26,833 nucleotides of DNA from Firmicutes bacterium UBA4975. GTDB lineage: Bacteria > Bacillota > Proteinivoracia > UBA4975. The DNA is taken from assembly GCA_002397155.1 (NCBI GenBank), contig DGZR01000078.1, positions 527 to 27,359 on the forward strand, in the 5' to 3' direction. Positions 9,604-17,541 of this stretch are shown one piece after another. Each line of letters starts with the position of its first letter. The first letter of the stretch is position 1. The translations under genes were made by a program, and so were the position numbers. Below the pieces are notes generated by a model, which made no database searches, was not told the DNA's origin, and saw nothing but the letters and a program-made list of their open reading frames with translations.

Positions 9604-10975
9604 TGGCTTCACCTGCCAGGGCCCGGGCCAGAACCTGGGCCGCCAGGTCAATTTCATTTTCCCCCAGGGTGCGGACGTCAAAGACGAGAGCCCCTTCATG
9701 GATCCGGGCCACCAGGGGTGGGCAACCCAGCCGCAGGGCCCGGGCCAGAGCTCCGACCCCCATCCTTAGGGGTTCTATACGCACTGCCCGGGTTTCCAGC
9801 TCCAGCAGGGGCAGGGCGCCCCCGCCTACCGGGCTCACCTGAGTTACGACCGCCACGGTGGCGGGAAGCCCCCTTAGGGCCCCCGCCAATTTTTCTGCCC
9901 GTGCCGCCAAGACTTGGGGGCTTTCTGAGAGCATGGCCAGTACGGGGATGCGCCGCCAGCCCTCGGGTTTTATGTACAGAGCCAAAGTCGCGGCCAGGGC
10001 CGCCAGGGTCAGTTTATCACAGCGCAGGGCCCGGGCCAGGGGATGGCTTTTCAGCCGGGCCACCAGGTTCTTCTCCCCCAGGATGAGGCCGCACTGGGGC
10101 CCGCCCAGGAGCTTGTCGCCGCTGAAGCAGACCAGGTCGGCCCCGGCCGCCAAGCTTTGCTGCACCGTGGGTTCCTGGATGCCCCAGGACGCCAGGTCGA
10201 CTATGGTGCCGCTGCCCAGGTCGTCCAGGAGGGGCAGGCCGTGTTCCCGGGCCAGAGCCGCCAGTTGGGCCAGGGGCACTTCTTCCTGAAAGCCCACAAC
10301 CCGGAAGTTTGACGGGTGGACCCGCAGGATGACGCCGGTTTCGGGGCTGATGGCCCGCCGGTAATCCTCTATGTATACCCGATTGGTGGTGCCCACCTCC
10401 ACCAGACGGATGCCGCTTTCGGCCATCACGTCCGGCACCCGAAAAGAGCCGCCGATTTCCACTAGCTGGCCTCGGGCGATTATGCCCTCCCGGCCCTTGG
10501 CCATCCCAGCCAGGGCCAGCATGACAGCGGCTGCATTGTTGTTTACCGCCATAGCGGCTTGGGCGCCGGTGAGGCGGCAGAGCAGTTCTTCCACGTGGGC
10601 ATGGCGGGAACCCCGTTCCCCCGTGGCCAGGTCCAGCTCCAAGTTGCAGTAGCCCGCCCCTTGGCTGGCGGCGGCGATCGCTTCGGGAGCGAGGGGGGCA
10701 CGGCCCAGATTGGTATGGATTATTACGCCGGTAGCGTTCAGCACCGGACCGGGGCCTGCTTGGACCAGGCGAGCCAGGCGCCTTTCCACCCCTAGCTGCA
10801 GCTCTTCTTCAATGGGAACCCGGCCGCCGGCCAGGATGTCCGCCCGGGCCAGGGCCAGCTCCGTCTCAATGGCGGATTTGACCTGTTCTCGGTCATAGGC
10901 GGCAAGGAGCCCTTGCCAGCGCTCTTTTTCCAGGAGTCTGCCCACCTGGGGCAACTGCCTGAGCAACTGTTGCAC
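9596..10975 (-). CDS. selA: SelA, L-seryl-tRNA(Sec) selenium transferase
   Basis: A PLP enzyme of about 459 residues that turns seryl-tRNA-Sec into selenocysteyl-tRNA-Sec with selenophosphate. Visible motifs are NATGVIIHTNLGRAPL, the AVNNNAAAVMLAL segment and the PLP-lysine block CFSGDKLLGGPQCG (Lys near residue 288). The C-terminus holds the usual RIHEGALVFDVRTL segment. I chose the GTG at 10975 because AGGAGGTG lies about nine bases before it. A GTG at 10987 is in frame but is part of that ribosome binding site. It is the first gene of the selA-selB-selD operon, behind a recognisable promoter. Confidence 0.96.
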   Translation of the reverse strand: MQQLLRQLPQVGRLLEKERWQGLLAAYDREQVKSAIETELALARADILAGGRVPIEEELQLGVERRLARLVQAGPGPVLNATGVIIHTNLGRAPLAPEAIAAASQGAGYCNLELDLATGERGSRHAHVEELLCRLTGAQAAMAVNNNAAAVMLALAGMAKGREGIIARGQLVEIGGSFRVPDVMAESGIRLVEVGTTNRVYIEDYRRAISPETGVILRVHPSNFRVVGFQEEVPLAQLAALAREHGLPLLDDLGSGTIVDLASWGIQEPTVQQSLAAGADLVCFSGDKLLGGPQCGLILGEKNLVARLKSHPLARALRCDKLTLAALAATLALYIKPEGWRRIPVLAMLSESPQVLAARAEKLAGALRGLPATVAVVTQVSPVGGGALPLLELETRAVRIEPLRMGVGALARALRLGCPPLVARIHEGALVFDVRTLGENEIDLAAQVLARALAGEANG

Positions 10976-11014
10976 GGAAATATGCACCTCCTGTCACAAA
11001 CAATCCTCAAGCTG

Positions 11015-11043
11015 ATTATAGCCAATCGACCCGGTGAAGTCGA
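11015..11043 (-). promoter_or_regulatory. Promoter of the selA-selB-selD operon
   Basis: On the minus strand, -35 TCGACT (11043-11038, 4 of 6), a 17-base spacer, and a perfect TATAAT (11020-11015). The predicted start is about 33 bases before the selA start codon. It lies in the 121-base gap after degV. Confidence 0.65.
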
Positions 11044-11096
11044 GGCAGGAAAGGCGTGAGAGCAGGAGCGATACACCCCGGGAAAGAGTTTTTGTC

Positions 11097-11936
11097 TCAG
11101 GCAAAAACCAGGGATGCACCCACGGTGCCGGGGCCGGTGTGGACCCCGATCACCGGCCCCACTTGAGCAAAGAGGTCGGTGACGACGCCGAACTTTTCCT
11201 CTAGCCGGGAACGGAGCCGTTGGGCCGCCTCGGGCGCTGCCCCATGGGCAACGGCCAGGGCCTTGACCGCCCGGCCGGCCGCCGCTTTTTCCAAAGCCGA
11301 GACAATTGCCCCCAGGGCGCTTTCCCGGCTGCGGGCGGTGCCGGCGGGGACGTAAACTCCCTCCGGATTGACCCGGATAATCGGCTTAATTTTCAGGAGA
11401 GAACCCAACAGCCCCTTAACCAGGCCGATGCGGCCCCCCTTGTGCAAGTATTCCAAAGTATCCAAAGTAAAGTAGGTCTCCATGCCCTCCCGCAGTTGGG
11501 CAACCCGGTCCAGTACCGCCTGGAGGCCGATCCCTTCCCGGATACCCTCGGCGGCCACTTTAACCTGCTGGCCAATGCCCAGGCTGATGGACCGGGAATC
11601 CACCAGGTGCACCCGGCCCGGGAAGTCTTTTGCCGCCATGTGAGCGGAATTGAGAGTGCCGCTGAGTCCGGCGGAGATGTGAATGGAAATGACCGCGTCG
11701 TTCTCCGCCAAAGCTTTGGCATAAACGAGGGAAAAATCTTCCGGGGAAGGCTGGGATGTGGTGGGCAGTTGGGATTCTGTGGCCAGACGCCGGTAAAAGT
11801 CTTCCGGGGTCAATTCGCTATCCAGGAATTGTTCATCGCCGAAAGTCACTTTTAGGGGCAGTACGTGTACCTGCCATTCTACCGCCAGATCAGGCGGCAG
11901 ATCGGCAGTGCTGTCCGTTACCAGGGCTATTTTCAT
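11097..11936 (-). CDS. DegV family fatty-acid-binding protein
   Basis: A 279-residue DegV protein. The family binds fatty acids; FakB members present them to the FakA kinase for phospholipid synthesis. Diagnostic features are the start MKIALVTDSTADLP, the TTSQPSPEDF loop, ISIHISAGLSGTLNSA, VDSRSISLGIG, and the C-terminal GPVIGVHTGPGTVG stretch. Length is normal. The ATG at 11936 has a G-rich site (GGGGGG) about seven bases upstream. No FakA partner is nearby, so an exact FakB role is unproven. It lies 108 bases downstream of the large VWA gene, with a 42-base repeat in between, and 121 bases before selA, so it may be a separate unit or the last gene of the VWA cluster. Confidence 0.94.
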   Translation of the reverse strand: MKIALVTDSTADLPPDLAVEWQVHVLPLKVTFGDEQFLDSELTPEDFYRRLATESQLPTTSQPSPEDFSLVYAKALAENDAVISIHISAGLSGTLNSAHMAAKDFPGRVHLVDSRSISLGIGQQVKVAAEGIREGIGLQAVLDRVAQLREGMETYFTLDTLEYLHKGGRIGLVKGLLGSLLKIKPIIRVNPEGVYVPAGTARSRESALGAIVSALEKAAAGRAVKALAVAHGAAPEAAQRLRSRLEEKFGVVTDLFAQVGPVIGVHTGPGTVGASLVFA

Positions 11937-12000
11937 CTCGATCCCCCCATTTTCTATTAGTCTGTTCTCTTCTTGCTGCTTGCCTGCCCCGCTTTAGGAG

Positions 12001-12042
12001 TGTCGAATTTTGTCGAATTTGCGGCAGAAGGGTACGTCCCCT
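12001..12042. repeat. 42-bp interspersed repeat, copy 1 (intergenic)
   Basis: A 42-base sequence beginning TGTCGAATTTTGTCGAATTT and ending GGGTACGTCCCCT. It is the first of two direct copies 106 bases apart and 40 of 42 bases are identical to copy 2. It starts three bases beyond the stop codon of the large VWA gene, in the gap before degV. It resembles short REP-like intergenic elements with GGGGACGTACC cores that are spread by RAYT (Y1 family) transposases; that link is an inference. Confidence 0.8.
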
Positions 12043-12044
12043 AA

Positions 12045-14660
12045 TCAGCGGCGGCGGCGTTTGGCGGCCAGCAGCCTGGCCATGGTCTCGTCCTCGGTTT
12101 CTTTTTTGTCGAATTTTGTCGAAACTGCGGCAGAAGGGTACGTCCCCTTTGGGCGGGGGAGGCCTCCTAGGCGGCGGAGGGCGATGTCCGCCGGCCAGGC
12201 CAAAAGAGCGGTGAGGAGCAGCCACCAGGTTATATCGGTGGCCTGGCGGTTTGGGGCCTCTGCCAGGGCAAAGACCTCCGCCGGATCGGTGAGTACCCGC
12301 CCCCCGGTCCTTTGCGCCAATTCGGCCAGGAGCTCCCCGCCGGACCGGCCGGGCAGGGCGAATTCCGCCGGATAGGGCACGACAAAGCCTCCTTGGGCAT
12401 GGCTGGTAACCACACCTTCATTGAGGCGGGAGGCGCTCAGGAGGTAAACCCCCTGGGGGATTTGCTCCAGGGCGGCGGCGTAGCGCCCGCCCCCGACAGG
12501 CAGCAGTTCCAGGACCTTTTGCTCGCCCTCCTCATCCAGGATGGTGACGGTAAGTTTTTCCCCTTCTTCTAGGGGGGTGCCCAGGAGGGCGGAGATCTCT
12601 GCCCCCGCCCCCTCCAGCCGGGACTCCAGGGCGATATCTGTGCCTTGGCCCTGGGGCACCGCCCAGTTCACCAGGTCCAGCCACAGGCTGGCAAAGCCGG
12701 GATGCCGGAGAAACTCCTCGCTCCACAGGCCAAAGGTGTCGCTGGTAAAAGCTACCGTCCGGCCCAAGCCGTACTGCCAGCGGGAGAGGAGGGGGTGGTC
12801 CCGGTGGGTGGTGAGGAGCACTTCCGCCAGGGACTTGGCGGTGGCGGCCACATAGCCGTGAAACTGGGGGGTGTCCGCCGCCAGGGCCAGGGCGGCGGGA
12901 TGGTGCAAGCCGGGGACAAAGTCCTCTTCCACCAGCCATTCTCCTCCGGCCAGCACCGTTTCCTGCAAGAAAACCCCGGGCAGGTCCCCTTCCCGGATGA
13001 CCACATAGCTGCGCCCATTGCCCTTGGCCGCCAGGGTATTCATGAGCTTGACGTCAGCTCCCTCGCCCAGGGCGATGGTGGAAATGGAGATGCTTCCCTC
13101 TTGGGCCTTGGCCAGGAGGGTGTTGTAGTCGTAGGTGGAGCCGTCCTGACCGTCGCTCAAAAGGATTAAGTGCTTTACCCGCTGTTCCTTGCCCCCCAGC
13201 ATGGACAGGCCCTGGGAAAGGCCGGTGTAAATGGCGGTGCCGCCTCCCACGCCAATCCCGGCGATGCCGTCGCTGATCTTGCCTTTGTCCGCCAGGGGGG
13301 TGAGGGAGAGGACCACCTCAGCGACGGTGTCAAAGGCCACCACCCCGATGCGGTCGTCTTTTTTCAGCACTTCCAGGGCCTGGATGGCGGCGTTTTTGGC
13401 CATGTTCAGTTTGTCCCCGCTCATGCTGCCGGAACGGTCGATGACCAGGATTAGATCCAAGCCGGGTATCTCCTCTTTGTCCTCCACCGTCATCCGAACC
13501 GGCAGCATGGCTTCCAGCAAGGTGTCCTGGTAGAGGCCGGGGCCGAAGGAAGACTTGCCTCCCACCGCCAGCAGTCCGCCCCCCAAAACCCTGACAAAGG
13601 CGTCCAAGCCGGTGATTTCTGCCTCGGTGAGTTTGTAGGCCGGCACGTCCACCAGGATTACCCCCCGGTAGCCCGCCAGGCCCACCGGGCTCAGATTTGC
13701 GCTGCCCAGGGGTAGGGCGTCAACGGCTAGGCCGGCCCCGGCCAGGGCGGCCTTCAGCGCTCCTCCCTTGCCCTTTTCTCCTTCTATGATGAGGAGCCGG
13801 GGGGGAGATTGGACGAAGGTAAGACCTTCTACCTGGTTGTTGCGGGTTTGAGCGTCTGTGGCGGGATCGATGGTCCCCCGCACCCGCTGCAATCCCTGGC
13901 CGTCCACCGTGAGGGGCACCGAGAAAGTTTGAATCCCGGGAGAGATTTCCACCTGCTGGCGCCAGGCCAGGCTGCCGCCCAAAGACACCGTCAATTCGGC
14001 GGCGGTGGCCACCGTGGACTCCACCGTCACTTCGGCAATTACCTGCTGGCCGGGCCAGGTGTTCTTGGGCAGGGTGATGTCGGTGAGGGCCACGTCATGT
14101 TTGGCGGGGACGGGGATGGGCAAGACATCCACCGGCACCCCGGCGGCGGCCAGGGTCTCCCCGATTTTTAAGGCGTCGCCCACGTTTTCCCGGCCGTCGC
14201 TGATGAGAACCAAGCGGCCGCCGCTGCCCGGAAGCAGGCTGTATCCTGACTCCAGGGCCCGGGCCAGATCGGTGAACTCCCGGTCCACCGCGGGGGCCAA
14301 GGAGGGCAGCCCTTCCATGTAAAAGGGCTTGAGCAGGCCGGTGTCCCGGCCGAACCCGATTATTGCCGCCCGGTCCTTGGGGGCCATTGTCTTCAGGCTG
14401 TCCCCGATCCAACCGCCGTAATCCCCTTCGACCGAACGGGACTGATCCAAAAGGTAGACCACACTCCGGCCCTTGACGGCGAGAACCAAGTTGGGCTGGG
14501 CCAGGGCTAGAATGAGGGCGACGAACATAAATCCCCTTAGGGCCAGAATCAGCCCTCGGCCCCCCGGGGGAAAGCGGTGTTTGCCGTTTCTCAGGGCCAA
14601 GAGCAGGGCCCCGGGGAGGAGGAGCAGCAAGAACCAGGGCCGGGCCAGACTAACTCCCAT
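12045..14660 (-). CDS. Large membrane-anchored VWA protein with amidotransferase-like domain
   Basis: An 871-residue protein. Two N-terminal helices (about 8-23 and 37-62) are followed by a first VWA-like domain with a DxSxS motif (DQSRS, 72-76). Residues 285-385 look like a class I glutamine amidotransferase-like fold (YRGVILVDVPAYKL, GGGLLAVGG) without an evident catalytic triad. A second VWA domain follows with a full MIDAS: DRSGS (408-412), the GGGTAIYTG threonine and the LLSDGQDGS aspartate. A further region and one helix (about 806-825) lead to a basic tail ending AAKRRRR. The 42-bp repeat encodes residues of the tail near 838-852. The ATG at 14660 overlaps the preceding gene by 11 bases. 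A metal-dependent protein-binding role in the envelope is inferred; function unknown. Confidence 0.9.
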   Translation of the reverse strand: MGVSLARPWFLLLLLPGALLLALRNGKHRFPPGGRGLILALRGFMFVALILALAQPNLVLAVKGRSVVYLLDQSRSVEGDYGGWIGDSLKTMAPKDRAAIIGFGRDTGLLKPFYMEGLPSLAPAVDREFTDLARALESGYSLLPGSGGRLVLISDGRENVGDALKIGETLAAAGVPVDVLPIPVPAKHDVALTDITLPKNTWPGQQVIAEVTVESTVATAAELTVSLGGSLAWRQQVEISPGIQTFSVPLTVDGQGLQRVRGTIDPATDAQTRNNQVEGLTFVQSPPRLLIIEGEKGKGGALKAALAGAGLAVDALPLGSANLSPVGLAGYRGVILVDVPAYKLTEAEITGLDAFVRVLGGGLLAVGGKSSFGPGLYQDTLLEAMLPVRMTVEDKEEIPGLDLILVIDRSGSMSGDKLNMAKNAAIQALEVLKKDDRIGVVAFDTVAEVVLSLTPLADKGKISDGIAGIGVGGGTAIYTGLSQGLSMLGGKEQRVKHLILLSDGQDGSTYDYNTLLAKAQEGSISISTIALGEGADVKLMNTLAAKGNGRSYVVIREGDLPGVFLQETVLAGGEWLVEEDFVPGLHHPAALALAADTPQFHGYVAATAKSLAEVLLTTHRDHPLLSRWQYGLGRTVAFTSDTFGLWSEEFLRHPGFASLWLDLVNWAVPQGQGTDIALESRLEGAGAEISALLGTPLEEGEKLTVTILDEEGEQKVLELLPVGGGRYAAALEQIPQGVYLLSASRLNEGVVTSHAQGGFVVPYPAEFALPGRSGGELLAELAQRTGGRVLTDPAEVFALAEAPNRQATDITWWLLLTALLAWPADIALRRLGGLPRPKGTYPSAAVSTKFDKKETEDETMARLLAAKRRRR
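12107..12148. repeat. 42-bp interspersed repeat, copy 2 (inside VWA gene)
   Basis: The second direct copy, differing from copy 1 at two positions. It lies within the 3' end of the large VWA gene and is translated as most of the tail segment KGTYPSAAVSTKFDK. The frame stays open through it, so it looks like an in-frame insertion in a dispensable C-terminal tail. Confidence 0.8.
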
Positions 14661-16389
14661 AGTTATCCACCCACCATTCCAGGCCCAGCAAAATCAGGGC
14701 GGTGAAGATCAAGGGCCGAATAAAAGGCGCCTTGGCGCCCCCCTGGCCGGACAGGGGTCCGCCGGGGGTTTCCAGCTCCTTGCGGGCTGCCAAGCCGGCG
14801 GTAGTGGCCGGGGGATTTATGGCCAGGTGTTCCTCCCCCTTATCCCGGGCCAGGGCATACACCCCCGCCCCCAGCTTTTGCCCCTGGGGCCAAGGTCGGG
14901 AATCGCCGGGGGCCAGGATAGTCAGCCCCGGGGGGGCTTTTTGCCCATAGGTGAGCAGGGCTGAGGGCGCTTCTCCCCCCAGAAAACTGTCGAGGATATT
15001 GCGGAGCAGGATGGGAAAAGCCGGGCGCAGGGGCAGGTCCCCTGCCTGGACGGCAAAGCCGAAGGCCACCAAGGGCTGGCCCTGGCGCTCCATGGCGGCG
15101 GCTAAAAACCCACCTTCAAATGCCAAGAGGCCGCTGCCCCCGCCCACCGCTTTGCCAAAGCCAATGCTCACTTCGGAAAAGTCCACGTGATCCAGGAGGG
15201 GGTGGGGCAAGGGGTGAAAGTGCTCGACCTTTGCCGCCGCTTCGGTACTGAAATGGGGATTGGGGTGGGGCGGGTCGAAGACCAGAACTGGCGCCGCTGG
15301 CAGCCGGGAGGGCAAGAACCCGTCAAAGACAAAGAGATCGTACCTTTCCGCCAGGGTGTCGCTGTAAGCGGCGGGCGCCACCCGGCTCACCCCCAGGCCG
15401 GGGTACAAGAGCAGGGCCCGCTCAAGAAATAAGTTGCCTTCGCTGACCAACAGGAGCTTTTCCCCAGTCTTTTGGCTCCCCAGGGCATAGAAAACGTCGT
15501 CGAGCTCCAGTTGGTCCCCGGGAGAGACCAGGCGAGCGGAAAGCCAGGGGGAGGGGGGTAAATTGCGCCAAACCAGGACCCGGCGCTCCTGGGGTTCTAC
15601 CCGGACTTCCCGGCGACCCACCGGTTCTCCCTGGGAATCCCCGATCTCAACCTGGCCCGCAGCGGCGCTGGTGCCGTTGTTAAAAAGGGTGACATACAGC
15701 CGATCCCCATCGAGGACCACCTGTTCCACCAAGAGGTTTTCAACTTTTTCGCTGCCCAGGGGAACAAACTGCAGGTCCTCCAGGGGCAGCCGGGCCAGGG
15801 GACCGAAACAGCCGGCGCTGTACATGATTACCCGGGCCCTCTCTTCGGCGGCGGCCATATTTGCCCCCAGGGCCAGGGCGGCATTGGGGTTGGCCTGGGG
15901 AGAATCGATCGCAACCTGGGCCAGGCCGGCCAAAAGGGCGGAGCTGTCGGCGCTGAGACCGCTGAGCACTGTCGCCTCTGTTCCCATGGCAATGAGGGCA
16001 AACCGGTCCCCGGGGGCTTTGCCCCGGATTTGGACCCCGATCTGTTCCCGGGCCAGCTCCAGGCGCGTGGACCCCCCTTCCCGCACGCCCATGGAAATGG
16101 AGGTATCGATTATTATAATTCTGGTTTCCCCGGCACCGGACATGGCGTTTAGCACCGGCCGGGCCAGGGCCAGCACCAGGAGGAGGGCGACCATGAGCTG
16201 CAAGATTAAGAGCAGGCTGCGGAGCAGCCTGGACAGGCGCAGGGCCGGCCGGTTGATCCTTTCTAGACGCTGCCAGAGCATGATGCTGGACACCGTCTGG
16301 GGCCGGGTGCGCTTTTTCAGCATGTAGAGGACGATGATGGCCGGGATGACCAGGCCGGCGAGTAAGCCCAAGGGCGTGAGCAGCTCCAT
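14650..16389 (-). CDS. BatA-like membrane VWA protein
   Basis: A 579-residue protein with a BatA-type N-terminus: hydrophobic helix (about 6-24), a short cytoplasmic loop rich in Arg and Lys, and a second helix (about 55-80). The VWA domain begins IIIIDTSISMG, giving a DxSxS MIDAS motif. The central and C-terminal parts include a segment (LFVFDGFLPSRLP) that may be a reduced amidotransferase-like fold, and a last helix (PLIFTALILLGLEWW) sits at the very end. The ATG at 16389 is chosen because GGAGGGAA lies about seven bases upstream and the BatA homology starts there; the 64-codon extension in frame is low-complexity and contains no domain. Bat proteins usually sit beside MoxR and DUF58 genes, as here. 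Confidence 0.88.
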   Translation of the reverse strand: MELLTPLGLLAGLVIPAIIVLYMLKKRTRPQTVSSIMLWQRLERINRPALRLSRLLRSLLLILQLMVALLLVLALARPVLNAMSGAGETRIIIIDTSISMGVREGGSTRLELAREQIGVQIRGKAPGDRFALIAMGTEATVLSGLSADSSALLAGLAQVAIDSPQANPNAALALGANMAAAEERARVIMYSAGCFGPLARLPLEDLQFVPLGSEKVENLLVEQVVLDGDRLYVTLFNNGTSAAAGQVEIGDSQGEPVGRREVRVEPQERRVLVWRNLPPSPWLSARLVSPGDQLELDDVFYALGSQKTGEKLLLVSEGNLFLERALLLYPGLGVSRVAPAAYSDTLAERYDLFVFDGFLPSRLPAAPVLVFDPPHPNPHFSTEAAAKVEHFHPLPHPLLDHVDFSEVSIGFGKAVGGGSGLLAFEGGFLAAAMERQGQPLVAFGFAVQAGDLPLRPAFPILLRNILDSFLGGEAPSALLTYGQKAPPGLTILAPGDSRPWPQGQKLGAGVYALARDKGEEHLAINPPATTAGLAARKELETPGGPLSGQGGAKAPFIRPLIFTALILLGLEWWVDNYGS

Positions 16390-16475
16390 AGTCTTCCCTC
16401 CCCGTTTGGTAAAAGTCAGCAAGAAAGGTGGCTCTCCCGGGCAGCTCAGACCCGGGGGGTGTTTCCTTACTAAAG

Positions 16476-16481
16476 ATAATA
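16476..16481 (-). promoter_or_regulatory. Candidate extended -10 promoter of the VWA gene pair
   Basis: Minus-strand TATTAT directly preceded by TGC, giving an extended -10 box, about 87 bases before the BatA-like start codon. No convincing -35 is seen, which extended -10 promoters can tolerate. It would let the two VWA genes be expressed apart from the upstream ABC-MoxR-DUF58 genes. Confidence 0.45.
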
Positions 16482-16613
16482 GCACAAATCCCCCCCGGCC
16501 GGGGAAGAGGTCCTCTTTGGCGCTACTGTTAAAGCCTGGGCCGCCAAACTTCGGGCAAAAATCCTCGATCAGGACGGTCAAGGAAAAGCTGGGTTTGGGA
16601 AAACGGCCCCATT

Positions 16614-16645
16614 AAAAGTCAAGGCGCCCGAAAAAAGGCGTCCTT
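16614..16645 (-). terminator. Weak terminator-like hairpin after DUF58
   Basis: The minus strand can pair AAGG-CGCC (one bulged A) with GGCGCCTT around an eight-base T-rich loop, at 16645-16621. Only four T follow a short spacer (16617-16614), so termination may be partial. Confidence 0.4.
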
Positions 16646-16670
16646 TAGCGAGGTCTACTCCGGGCTCATC

Positions 16671-17537
16671 CTACCCCGTCCGAAATATAGCCGGGGCGAT
16701 GGCCGCCAAAAAATCCACCGGGTCAGCGGCGGCGCTGTACAGGTGAAAGCCAATGCCCCGGGAGCGGCAGTAGTCGGCGATTTCCCGCCGGTGTTCTTCC
16801 CGGGTCTCCCGGTAGGCGGCCAGGGTAAATTGGTCCAGGTCCACATCCTTTTCCCCCCCCGTCTCCGAGTCCACCAGAGTCAGGGCCCCCCGCCACTGGG
16901 GCTCGGCCTCGTCGGGGCTTTCCACGAAAAAAGCCAGGACCTGCTGGCGGGCCAGGACGATGCTTTCCAGGCCCGGCTGCCATTCGCTGAGAAAATCAGA
17001 AATGACCACCGTGAACTGATTGGGCCGAAGGTTTTTTTTCAGAGAGAGGAGGAGGTCGCTTAAATTCCCAGCCCGGCCAAACTCTTGCCCAGCCAGAAAC
17101 TCCTGGATGCGGGCCAGGGCGGCCTGGCCGTGGACAGGGGGCAAGTAACTGCCCACTTCCTTGGCCCCCACCGCCAGAGCCACCCGGTCGTAAGAGCGGA
17201 TGCTGATATAGGCCAGGGCAAATGCCAGGGCCAGGCTGCGTCGGCCCTTGGCCCAATCGCCCCAAGCCATGGAGGCGCTGCCGTCGACGACGATGTTGAC
17301 GGTGGCGTCCAGTTCGCTGCGGTTTAGACGGGTGAAGAGGCGGCGGCTGCGGCCGTAAACCGCCCAGTCCAAGCGGCGGATGTCGTCTCCGGGCAGGTAG
17401 GGCCGGTAGTCGGCAAACTCCAGGGAAGCGCCGAACTTATTGGAGAGGCGCTTGCCGCTGTCCGTCCCGGTCAAGCCCCCTTTGTGCCGGAGCATGAGCC
17501 GGTCCAGGCGGGCCAGGTCCAGGTCGAAGGGCGCCAC
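16671..17537 (-). CDS. DUF58 domain protein (soluble)
   Basis: A 288-residue DUF58 protein without N-terminal helices. The hallmark DUF58 motif is at 49-58 (PGDDIRRLDW), followed by a VWA-like domain with VDGSASM (84-90), so the DxSxS metal site is kept, unlike in the paralog at 2203-3408. The start is a GTG at 17537, four bases after the MoxR stop, with AAAGGGG about nine bases upstream inside the MoxR gene; coupling is likely. DUF58 proteins are predicted partners of MoxR. It belongs to the ABC-MoxR-DUF58-VWA cluster and is followed by a 281-base gap with a weak terminator and a new promoter. Confidence 0.93.
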   Translation of the reverse strand: MAPFDLDLARLDRLMLRHKGGLTGTDSGKRLSNKFGASLEFADYRPYLPGDDIRRLDWAVYGRSRRLFTRLNRSELDATVNIVVDGSASMAWGDWAKGRRSLALAFALAYISIRSYDRVALAVGAKEVGSYLPPVHGQAALARIQEFLAGQEFGRAGNLSDLLLSLKKNLRPNQFTVVISDFLSEWQPGLESIVLARQQVLAFFVESPDEAEPQWRGALTLVDSETGGEKDVDLDQFTLAAYRETREEHRREIADYCRSRGIGFHLYSAAADPVDFLAAIAPAIFRTG

Positions 17538-17541
17538 CCTC

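Larger units (their letters stand above)
16390..16670. other. 281-base gap between DUF58 and the BatA-like gene
   Basis: The largest non-coding gap in the window. It holds a weak terminator-like hairpin after DUF58 and an extended -10 box before the BatA-like gene. A CCCGGG inverted pair (16437-16442 and 16452-16457) with a nine-base loop lies in the predicted leader. An open frame runs through part of it in line with the BatA-like gene but shows no protein character. Confidence 0.6.

Noticed and set aside
9604..9699. 32-codon N-terminal extension of SelB
   Set aside because: It overlaps the selA coding region, and GTPase homology starts right after the ATG at 9603.
11041..11100. Possible terminator after degV
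   Set aside because: The only hairpin has a three-pair stem and three T; not supportable.
16390..16581. 64-codon N-terminal extension of the BatA-like protein
   Set aside because: No ribosome binding site at its start and no protein character; the internal ATG has a strong site and starts the conserved helix.
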